Assembly: GCA_900544865.1 (NCBI GenBank)
Contig: UQXA01000058.1
Coordinates: 1 to 6,473 of the forward strand
Direction of reading: 5' to 3'
DNA length: 6,473 nucleotides
DNA from: an uncultured Collinsella sp.
GTDB lineage: Bacteria > Actinomycetota > Coriobacteriia > Coriobacteriales > Coriobacteriaceae
Each line of letters begins with the position of its first letter. The stretch's first letter is position 1. The notes below the pieces were generated by a model, which worked only from the letters and a program-made list of their open reading frames with translations, did no database searches and had not been told where the DNA came from. Positions 1-4,974 of this stretch are shown in pieces. The position numbers and the translations under genes were made by a program.

Positions 1-115
1 GGCCCTTGCGGCCTAGTCGCTATTTAGGGCGTCCAAGATTTGGGGCGCAGTTCAATGGAGATCGGGCTTATAGGGCTCAGCAAAGCCGAACCTACACGGT
101 CAAATGACCCGCAGC
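1..115. other. Non-coding stretch downstream of argS
   Basis: This is the short region beyond the argS stop codon, cut by the window edge. On the minus strand there is no ATG and no open frame that continues past the edge. On the plus strand one frame is open from base 3 to a TGA at 105-107 (about 34 codons). It has no visible start and I do not recognise its product. It could be the tail of a plus-strand gene or chance. Apart from a weak hairpin at 74-92, nothing else is supportable here. Confidence 0.5.
74..92 (-). terminator. Weak hairpin 3' of argS, possible terminator
   Basis: Read on the minus strand, the bases form GGTTCGGC-TTT-GCTGAGCC. This is an 8-bp stem including two G-U pairs and a 3-nt loop, beginning about 23 nt after the argS stop. 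On the plus strand the G-U pairs become mismatches, so any function would be in the argS direction. There is no run of T after the stem, so it does not meet the usual intrinsic-terminator pattern. It may only stabilise the 3' end or assist a factor-dependent stop. Confidence 0.22.
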
Positions 116-1969
116 TTACATCTGCTCGGGAGCGGAGACACCAACAAGGGTGAGCACCAGGGCGAGCGTTACGCGGACGGCGTCGCAAGCGGCCAGACGG
201 GCGCGCGAAAGCTCGGGGTCGACGGGACGGCCCTCGCTCGGCAGCACCTGGCAGGCAGCGTAGAAGCTGTGGAAGTCGCCGGCGAGTTCCTCGGCAAAGT
301 GCGTCAGACGGAACGGGGCGCGGTCGCGAGCGCAGCTGGCGATGAGGTCGGTGAGCTCATTGAGCTTACGCGAAAGGGCGAGCTCGGTCGGGTCGGTCAG
401 CAGCGAGTAATCGACGTTCTCACCGATGGCCTTGGCGGCGACGGCCTTCATGCCCATCTCGTCAGCCTGCTCGGGCGTAACGTCGGCGGCACGGCGCAGA
501 ATGGAGCACACGCGGGCGTGAGCGTACTGCACGTAGTACACCGGGTTGGAGTTGTCGCGCTTCTTGACGGCCTCGATATCGAAGTCGACCATCTGGTTGG
601 AGCTCTTGGAGATGAGCGTGTAGCGAGCGGCATCGGAGCCGACCTCGTCGACGAGTTCCTGCAGGGTCACCATGGTGCCCTTGCGCTTGGACATACGGAC
701 GGGCTTGCCGTTACGCAGCAGGTTGACGAGCTGGCCCAGCAGAACCTCAAACTTGCCGGGGTAACCCAGAGCGTCGCAGACGCAGCGGACACGCTCGATG
801 TAGCCGTGGTGGTCGGCGCCCCAGATGTCGATGACGTGGTCGACGCGCTGGAACTTATCCCAGTGATAGGCAACGTCGGAGGCGAAGTAGGTGTACTCGC
901 CGTCGGACTTGATCAGGACGCGGTCCTTGTCATCGCCCAGGTCGGTGGAGCGGAACCACAGGGCGCCGTCCTTGGTGTAGAGATAGCCCATCTTGTCGAG
1001 CTTCTCAAAAGCGCGGTCGACGGCAGAGGTGCCGGCGGTCTCGCCCTCGGTGTCCTTCACGTACAGCGAACGCTCGGAGTACCAACGATCGAAGTCGCAA
1101 TTGACGGCGTGGCAGAGGTCGCGCATGTTGTCGACCATCTTCACATAGCCGCGCTCGCGGAAGCTCTCCATGCGCTCCTGAGGATCGGCGTTGACCCACT
1201 TGTCGCCGTCAGTGCGCCAGAACTCGGCGGCCTCGTCGATAATGTAGTCGCCGCCATAGGAGTCCTTGCCAAGGGTCTCGGCAAAGTTATCCTGGTACGG
1301 ATGGGTCTCGGGATGCTCGTCGTTCTCGTCGGCAACGAAGGCGTCGCGGTCGGCGATCAGCAGCTTGTGAGCCTCATCGATATCCACGCCCTGTTTGGCG
1401 ATGATGTCGGCAAGCTGCATATAGCGCGTGCTGATGGAGTTGCCGAAGGTGTTCATCTGAGAGCCGTGGTCGTTGATGTAGAACTCACGCTGGATGTCGT
1501 AACCGGCGTGGTCCATAACGCGGCAAAGGGAGTCGCCCAGAGCGGCCCAGCGGCCATGGCCGATGTGCATGGGGCCGACGGGGTTGGCGGAGACGAACTC
1601 GACCTGGGTCTTCAGGCCGCCACCGACGTTGGACTTAGCGAAGTCCATACCCTTCTCGCGAGCCTCGCCAAAGATGGCATTCTTGACGGCAACGGAGAGG
1701 TAGAAGTTGATGAAGCCGGGGCCTGCGATCTCGACCTTCTCGATCGCGGGGTCCTCGGGCATATGGGCAACGATGGCCTCGGCGATCTTGCGCGGGGCGC
1801 AATGGGCCAGCTTGGCGGACTTCAGGGCCATGGTAGAGGTCCACTCGCCATGAGAAGTGTCAGCCGGTCGCTCGATAGCGCAATCGTCAAGTTCAAATGC
1901 GGAAAGGTCGCCGGCCTCCTGGGCCGCAGCAAGCGCAGCGCGTACCAGCTCTTCAATCTTCTCGGGCAT
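116..1969 (-). CDS. argS: Arginyl-tRNA synthetase (ArgRS)
   Basis: This cytoplasmic class I aminoacyl-tRNA synthetase activates arginine with ATP and loads it onto tRNA-Arg. The 617-residue product is slightly longer than the E. coli enzyme (577). Residues 1 to about 105 match the ArgRS-specific N-terminal domain (GPGFINFYL near 83-91). The Rossmann catalytic core carries the HIGH signature intact at 135-138, within FVSANPVGPMHIGHGR. The KMSKS-type loop is VRMSKRKG at 424-431, and the motif WGADHHGYI lies near 383-391. The C-terminal DALR anticodon-binding helices run from about 475 to 617 (YVQYAHAR at 479-486, LSRKLNELTDLI at 532-543). An acidic insert of about 40 residues follows residue 208 in the core. 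I chose the ATG at 1967-1969 because AAGGAGG sits 4 nt upstream. An in-frame start at 2059 would add 30 residues unlike the family and lacks such a site. The gene appears monocistronic and is divergent from carD. Confidence 0.97.
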   Translation of the reverse strand: MPEKIEELVRAALAAAQEAGDLSAFELDDCAIERPADTSHGEWTSTMALKSAKLAHCAPRKIAEAIVAHMPEDPAIEKVEIAGPGFINFYLSVAVKNAIFGEAREKGMDFAKSNVGGGLKTQVEFVSANPVGPMHIGHGRWAALGDSLCRVMDHAGYDIQREFYINDHGSQMNTFGNSISTRYMQLADIIAKQGVDIDEAHKLLIADRDAFVADENDEHPETHPYQDNFAETLGKDSYGGDYIIDEAAEFWRTDGDKWVNADPQERMESFRERGYVKMVDNMRDLCHAVNCDFDRWYSERSLYVKDTEGETAGTSAVDRAFEKLDKMGYLYTKDGALWFRSTDLGDDKDRVLIKSDGEYTYFASDVAYHWDKFQRVDHVIDIWGADHHGYIERVRCVCDALGYPGKFEVLLGQLVNLLRNGKPVRMSKRKGTMVTLQELVDEVGSDAARYTLISKSSNQMVDFDIEAVKKRDNSNPVYYVQYAHARVCSILRRAADVTPEQADEMGMKAVAAKAIGENVDYSLLTDPTELALSRKLNELTDLIASCARDRAPFRLTHFAEELAGDFHSFYAACQVLPSEGRPVDPELSRARLAACDAVRVTLALVLTLVGVSAPEQM

Positions 1970-1973
1970 AGAT

Positions 1974-1980
1974 CCTCCTT
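1974..1980 (-). promoter_or_regulatory. Ribosome binding site that fixes the argS start
   Basis: Read on the minus strand this is AAGGAGG followed by ATCT and the ATG of argS. It is a near-perfect anti-16S match and settles the start at 1969 rather than the upstream in-frame ATG at 2059. The 4-nt gap is slightly short but within the functional range. Confidence 0.8.
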
Positions 1981-2036
1981 GTGTTAAAGCCCCCGAGCTC
2001 TTGGTCACTCGTAGGGCAAAAGCCAGAGTTTGTAGC

Positions 2037-2065
2037 ACTCTATCACAAGCGACGGGCACTGTCGC
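2037..2065 (-). promoter_or_regulatory. Candidate argS promoter
   Basis: On the minus strand GCGACA (2060-2065, four of six bases of TTGACA) lies 17 bp from TAGAGT (2037-2042, four of six bases of TATAAT). Transcription would start near 2030, leaving a leader of about 60 nt before argS. The spacing is ideal but both boxes are only moderate matches, so other positions in the gap are possible. Confidence 0.3.
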
Positions 2066-2141
2066 AGGGTAAAGCTAATAGATATTGCATATGCACAAAA
2101 ATGACTACAGCTTGTATGGAGTCACTCAAAGATGCCGGTCT

Positions 2142-2160
2142 GCCTGCAGATTATGCAGGC
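2142..2160. repeat. 19-bp perfect inverted repeat, possible operator
   Basis: GCCTGCA-GATTA-TGCAGGC is a perfect 7-bp inverted repeat around a 5-nt spacer. It lies in the argS/carD gap, about 75 bp upstream of the argS -35 candidate and about 90 bp upstream of the carD -35 candidate. The size and symmetry suit a dimeric DNA-binding protein. As RNA it would be a small hairpin without a T-tract, so it is not a convincing terminator. No regulator can be named from the sequence. Confidence 0.35.
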
Positions 2161-2248
2161 GTTGAAAATGCGTAAAGGTGTGAATGAGCTGCGTCTGTTA
2201 TCGAATACTCTTACCTATCAGAGTTGTGTGCTTTTCCTGCATAAAGTA

Positions 2249-2277
2249 ACGGTTTGCGCACGTCAGCGTGTTATTCT
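2249..2277 (+). promoter_or_regulatory. Candidate carD promoter with extended -10
   Basis: TATTCT at 2272-2277 is preceded by TG at 2269-2270 with one base between, which is the extended -10 arrangement. The -35 position at 17-bp spacing (2249-2254, ACGGTT) is a poor match, which extended -10 promoters can tolerate. Transcription would start near 2284, giving a short leader of about 28 nt that contains the ribosome binding site. Confidence 0.4.
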
Positions 2278-2281
2278 AGAC

Positions 2282-2297
2282 ATACGTAAATTCGTAT
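2282..2297. repeat. ATACG/CGTAT dyad next to the carD start
   Basis: A 5-bp inverted repeat, ATACG-TAAATT-CGTAT, ends 5 bp before the GGAGG ribosome binding site of carD (2303-2307). It lies at the predicted transcription start, where a bound repressor would block initiation. It is short enough to be chance in AT-rich DNA. Confidence 0.22.
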
Positions 2298-2311
2298 AAG
2301 TTGGAGGTAGC

Positions 2312-2797
2312 ATGTTCTCAATCGGTCAACACGTCATTCATCCGGGCCAGGGAGTCTGCACCGTCGTCGGTTTTAGGGACGACACACCGCAGCCCATGCT
2401 GCTGCTCGAGACCAAGCAGGGACATGCGCAGACGATCCTCATGTACCCCGTGGCGCAGGCCGACCGTTTGCACGCCGCCATCTCGCAGCAAGATGCCGAG
2501 CACTTGCTGAGCCACTATGACGAGCTGGAGTGCGACACCTTTACCGAGCGCAACAGCTCGCTTGAAGAGACGCACTTTAAGCAGCAGCTCAAACTGGGCG
2601 CGCCCGAGACGGTCCGCGTGGCAAAGACCATGATGCACCGCATTCGCCAGGCCGAGGAAGCTGATAAAAAACCCAGCTCCTACTACATGCGCGTACTCAA
2701 GGAGGCCAAGCGCCGCTCCATCGAGGAGTTCGCCGTGGCCCTTGGCGTCACCGAAGAGGCCGCCGAAGCTCGCCTAGCCCAAGCCGCCCTCAACTAA
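2312..2797 (+). CDS. carD: CarD/CdnL-family RNA polymerase-binding regulator
   Basis: The 161-residue product is almost the length of mycobacterial CarD (162). CarD proteins bind the RNA polymerase beta subunit and alter open-complex stability at many promoters. The N-terminal Tudor-like RNAP-interacting domain covers about residues 1-60 and opens with the family signature FSIGQHVIHPGQGVCTVVGF (2-21). Residues 61 to about 160 are predicted mainly helical, with a charged stretch (RVLKEAKRRSIEEFAVALG) near the end, as in the family's DNA-binding C-terminal domain. The whole protein contains no tryptophan, so the minor-groove wedge residue of mycobacterial CarD (Trp85) is absent. The ATG at 2312 is supported by GGAGG at 2303-2307. 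The gene is divergent from argS and ends 13 bp before a strong hairpin, so it is probably transcribed alone. The family call is firm; equivalence to essential CarD is less certain, and a CarD-like paralogue is the alternative. Confidence 0.88.
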   Translation: MFSIGQHVIHPGQGVCTVVGFRDDTPQPMLLLETKQGHAQTILMYPVAQADRLHAAISQQDAEHLLSHYDELECDTFTERNSSLEETHFKQQLKLGAPETVRVAKTMMHRIRQAEEADKKPSSYYMRVLKEAKRRSIEEFAVALGVTEEAAEARLAQAALN

Positions 2798-2810
2798 CCC
2801 ATCCGCGCCA

Positions 2811-2852
2811 AAAACCACCACAAAGGGGACAGGCACCTTTGTGGTGGTTTTC
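2811..2852. terminator. 42-bp hairpin repeat, copy 1; carD terminator
   Basis: A perfect 16-bp inverted repeat (2811-2826 with 2836-2851) encloses the 9-nt loop GGACAGGCA. The arms start with AAAA and end with TTTT, so in either direction the stem is followed by a T-run typical of intrinsic terminators. It begins 13 bp after the carD stop and should end that transcript. The full 42 bp, loop included, recur exactly at 3521-3562. This points to a dispersed REP-like repeat family, not an independently evolved terminator. Confidence 0.85.
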
Positions 2853-2880
2853 TTGTTCTAGTAGTATTCATTCTTATCGA
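2853..2880 (+). promoter_or_regulatory. Weak promoter candidate for the HD gene
   Basis: TTGTTC (2853-2858) and TATCGA (2875-2880) are 16 bp apart in the only space between hairpin copy 1 and the HD gene. Each matches three of six consensus bases. If the hairpin terminates carD transcription efficiently, the HD gene needs its own promoter here. Otherwise it depends on read-through from carD. Confidence 0.25.
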
Positions 2881-2905
2881 TACCCACGAGCACAAGGAGT
2901 CTCTT

Positions 2906-3505
2906 ATGGCAGAGCCGCTTACCGCCGGAATCACCCGCGACCGCGCGTTCGAACTGCTCAACGAGCATAACAAGGACCCGTTCCACATCACCCATGGCGA
3001 GACGGTCGAGGGCACTATGCGCTACTTTGCGCGCGAGTTCGACCCCGAGAACGAGGAGTTTTGGGGCATCGTCGGTCTGCTGCACGACCTGGATTGGGAG
3101 GAGCATGAGGACGATCCCGTGAACCACACCATCTATGCTGCAGAGATTCTTGAGGGCGAAGGTGCGTCTCCCGAGCTCATTCGCGCCATCCAGACGCACA
3201 CGTCGGACTTCAACACCTCGCTGCCCAAGCCCGAGCTGCAGATGGAAAAGATCCTGTTTGCCTGCGATGAGCTCACCGGCCTGATCGGCGCTGCAGTCAT
3301 CATGCGCCCGAGCAAGAGCGTTATGGACTTTACGACCAAGTCGCTCAAGAAGAAGTTCAAGGACAAGCGCTTTGCCGCCGGCTGCTCGCGCGACGTGATT
3401 TCGCAGGGCGCCGAGATGCTGGGCTGGGAGCTCCCCGAGCTCTTTGACCGCACCATCGCGGCCATGCAGTCCTTCGCCCCCGACCGCGATACCTTCCAGG
3501 CCTAA
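2906..3505 (+). CDS. HD-superfamily hydrolase, uncharacterised family
   Basis: This 199-residue, probably cytoplasmic protein shows the metal-binding pattern of HD-domain phosphohydrolases. The ligands are His30 (FHITHGETV), the His60-Asp61 pair (GIVGLLHDLDWEE) and Asp121 (FACDELTGLI). His74 and His98 are extra candidates for a second metal. The C-terminal third carries RPSKSVMDFTTKSLKKKFKD (134-153), FAAG (156-159) and GAEMLG (168-173). From memory these recur in a conserved set of stand-alone HD proteins (COG2316-like, common in Firmicutes) with no established substrate. There is no signal peptide, membrane segment or fused domain. The start is supported by AAGGAG at 2894-2899, 6 nt before the ATG. 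The gene sits alone between two identical 42-bp hairpins and converges on proA. Phosphohydrolase activity on a nucleotide or phosphate ester is inferred from the fold only. Confidence 0.88.
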   Translation: MAEPLTAGITRDRAFELLNEHNKDPFHITHGETVEGTMRYFAREFDPENEEFWGIVGLLHDLDWEEHEDDPVNHTIYAAEILEGEGASPELIRAIQTHTSDFNTSLPKPELQMEKILFACDELTGLIGAAVIMRPSKSVMDFTTKSLKKKFKDKRFAAGCSRDVISQGAEMLGWELPELFDRTIAAMQSFAPDRDTFQA

Positions 3506-3520
3506 CCGCCCACGCCACCT

Positions 3521-3562
3521 AAAACCACCACAAAGGGGACAGGCACCTTTGTGGTGGTTTTC
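3521..3562. terminator. 42-bp hairpin repeat, copy 2; shared bidirectional terminator
   Basis: This copy is identical to 2811-2852: arms 3521-3536 and 3546-3561, loop GGACAGGCA. It lies between two convergent genes, 16 bp after the HD gene stop and 13 bp beyond the proA stop. Both strands give a stem of 16 bp ending in a T-run, so one element can terminate both transcripts. The flanking bases differ from those of copy 1 immediately outside the 42 bp, which defines the repeat edges. Confidence 0.85.
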
Positions 3563-3575
3563 GTTTACGAGGGGT

Positions 3576-4862
3576 TTAGGGGCGGACCTGGCCGGTGCCG
3601 CGGAGCTTGTATTTGTAGGTGGTGAGGGCCTCGGCAGCAAAGGGGCCGCGGGCGTGGAGCTTTTGGGTCGAGATGCCGATCTCGGCGCCCAGGCCAAACT
3701 CGCCGCCGTCGGTGAAGCGCGTGCTGGCGTTGGCGTACACGGCCGAGGCATCGACCGCATCCAGGAAGCGCTCGCAAGCATCCGTGTCCTCGGCAACGAT
3801 GGCCTCGGAGTGCATCGTGCCGTAGCGGTTGATGTGTGCGATGGCCTCGTCCTCGTTTGCCACGACCTTCACGCTCATCTCGAGCGCCAGGTACTCGCGA
3901 CCCCAGTCCTCCTCAGTCGCGGCAACGTAGCCATCACCCTCGGCAAGCCCGGCATCGGCGCATGCGGCGCAGGTTGCCTCGTCGCCGTGAATGAGCACGC
4001 CGTGGTCATGCAGCACGGTCACGACCGCGGGCAAAAACGCATCGGCCACAGCACGGTCGACCAGCAGCGACTCGGCGGCATTGCACACGCCTACGCGCTG
4101 GGTCTTGGCATTAACGATAATGTTGAGCGCCTTATCAAAGTCGGCGGATTCATGCACGTAGATGTGGCAGTTGCCCGTGCCCGTCTCGATCACCGGCACA
4201 AGCGACTCGCGCACGCAGCGCTGAATCAGGCCCGCACCGCCGCGCGGAATGAGTACGTCGACAATGCCGCGGAGCTTCATGAGCTCGCCAGTGGCCTCGC
4301 GGTCGGTGGACTCGATCATCGACACGGCCTCACGCGGGAAGCCCTTGGCCTCGAGCGCATCGGCCAGCAGCTCGGCGATCATGGCACACGAGTGATAGGC
4401 CAGCGAGCCGCCGCGCAGAATGCAGGCGTTGCCGGTGCGGATGCAGATGCCCGCGGCGTCGGCCGTCACGTTGGGGCGCGCCTCGTAGACCATGGCGACC
4501 AGGCCCAGCGGCACACTCACACGGGTCAGGTCCACGCCGCTTGCAAGCACGCGGTGGTCGAGCACGCGGCCCACGGGATCGGGCAGCTCGGCGAGCTTTT
4601 CCAGGCCGGCGGCCATGCCCTCGACGCGCTCGGGCGTCAGCAGCAGACGATCGAGCAGTCCGGCCGAGGTACCCGCATCGCGCGCGGCGGACATATCGAG
4701 CTCGTTAGCGGCGACGATGGAGTCGACACCGTTGCGCAGCGCTGCGGCCATGGCGCGCACGGCCTCCTGGCGCTGTTCATCGCTCGCCGTGGCAAGCGAG
4801 GCCGACGCTGCCTTGGCGGCAACGGCAAGATCGTGGACATACGTGGCTATATCGACCGACAT
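3576..4862 (-). CDS. proA: Gamma-glutamyl phosphate reductase (glutamate-5-semialdehyde dehydrogenase)
   Basis: ProA reduces gamma-glutamyl phosphate with NADPH to glutamate-5-semialdehyde, the second step of proline synthesis from glutamate. It acts in the cytoplasm on the product of ProB. The 428-residue length is normal. Conserved segments run in order: the N-terminal helices, VPLGLVAMVYEARPNVT (117-133), RTGNACILRGG (142-152), LIPRGGAGLI (204-213), and the catalytic cysteine Cys260 in QRVGVCNAAESLLVD. The HINRYGTMHSEAIV segment (343-356) and the ending STRFTDGGEFGLGAEIGIST (380-399) are family signatures. No residue I would expect is missing. The ATG at 4860-4862 follows GGAGAAAGGG; the AAAGGG part is 6 nt away, while the better GGAG is 12 nt away, so the ribosome site is somewhat unusual. 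The gene is separate from proB, which is often its operon partner, and diverges from an S33 hydrolase. A possible -10, TACCAT (4894-4899, minus strand), lacks a good -35. Confidence 0.97.
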   Translation of the reverse strand: MSVDIATYVHDLAVAAKAASASLATASDEQRQEAVRAMAAALRNGVDSIVAANELDMSAARDAGTSAGLLDRLLLTPERVEGMAAGLEKLAELPDPVGRVLDHRVLASGVDLTRVSVPLGLVAMVYEARPNVTADAAGICIRTGNACILRGGSLAYHSCAMIAELLADALEAKGFPREAVSMIESTDREATGELMKLRGIVDVLIPRGGAGLIQRCVRESLVPVIETGTGNCHIYVHESADFDKALNIIVNAKTQRVGVCNAAESLLVDRAVADAFLPAVVTVLHDHGVLIHGDEATCAACADAGLAEGDGYVAATEEDWGREYLALEMSVKVVANEDEAIAHINRYGTMHSEAIVAEDTDACERFLDAVDASAVYANASTRFTDGGEFGLGAEIGISTQKLHARGPFAAEALTTYKYKLRGTGQVRP

Positions 4863-4905
4863 GGGCGGCCCTTTCTCCTAGAAGTTTGCAACCATGGTAG
4901 CCGAT

Positions 4906-4936
4906 TTGCGCATGGCCTCGCCCGCGGCGGTAGAAT
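4906..4936 (+). promoter_or_regulatory. Candidate promoter of the S33 hydrolase gene
   Basis: TAGAAT (4931-4936) matches five of six -10 bases. TTGCGC (4906-4911) is a partial -35 at a long spacing of 19 bp. Transcription would start near 4943, leaving a leader of about 32 nt that contains the ribosome site GGAAG (4964-4968). The region is shared with the divergent proA upstream sequence, so the two promoters would lie within about 40 bp of each other. Confidence 0.4.
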
Positions 4937-4974
4937 TGGTCAACCCGAAACACCGCAACGAACGGAAGACTCAC

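Larger units (their letters stand above)
1970..2311. other. Divergent argS/carD intergenic region
   Basis: This 342-bp gap between two divergent genes is visibly more AT-rich than the flanking coding DNA. It contains candidate promoters for both genes and several small dyads. These are the perfect 10-bp palindrome TGCATATGCA at 2086-2095, an imperfect pair TGACT/AGTCA at 2102-2106 and 2120-2124, the 7-bp inverted repeat at 2142-2160, ACTCT/AGAGT at 2207-2211 and 2220-2224, and ATACG/CGTAT at 2282-2297. No protein gene or structured RNA that I recognise is present. A T-box (tRNA-sensing leader) for argS is unlikely: the argS leader has no recognisable T-box sequence or terminator hairpin. Confidence 0.6.

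Noticed and set aside
104..1987. Plus-strand open frame of 627 codons covering almost the whole of argS
   Set aside because: It is the antisense shadow of argS. GC-rich codon bias keeps the complementary frame open. The translation is a low-complexity Val/Gly/Ala/Leu mix with no family signature, while argS has complete catalytic motifs and a strong ribosome site.
1970..2065. T-box or other riboswitch in the argS leader
   Set aside because: The predicted leader is only about 60 nt, with no T-box-like sequence and no terminator/antiterminator pair.
2101..2175. Small plus-strand open frame of 24 codons starting MTTACMESLKDAGL in the argS/carD gap
   Set aside because: The translation looks protein-like, but there is no ribosome binding site before the ATG, and the 7-bp inverted repeat lies inside it. 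Conservation with synonymous changes would be needed to revive it.
2811..3562. CRISPR array suggested by a repeated palindromic element
   Set aside because: There are only two copies, 668 bp apart, with a full protein gene between them, and no cas gene is present. The elements fit terminators or REP-like repeats.
2811..3562. Composite transposon or integron-like cassette around the HD gene
   Set aside because: No transposase or integrase and no target-site duplication can be seen. The outer bases flanking the two repeats do not match each other. The repeats alone do not show mobility of the gene.
2858..3796. Minus-strand open frame of 312 codons across the HD gene and hairpin copy 2
   Set aside because: It reads through the terminator and the antisense of a clearly recognisable HD protein. 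It shows no conserved motif.
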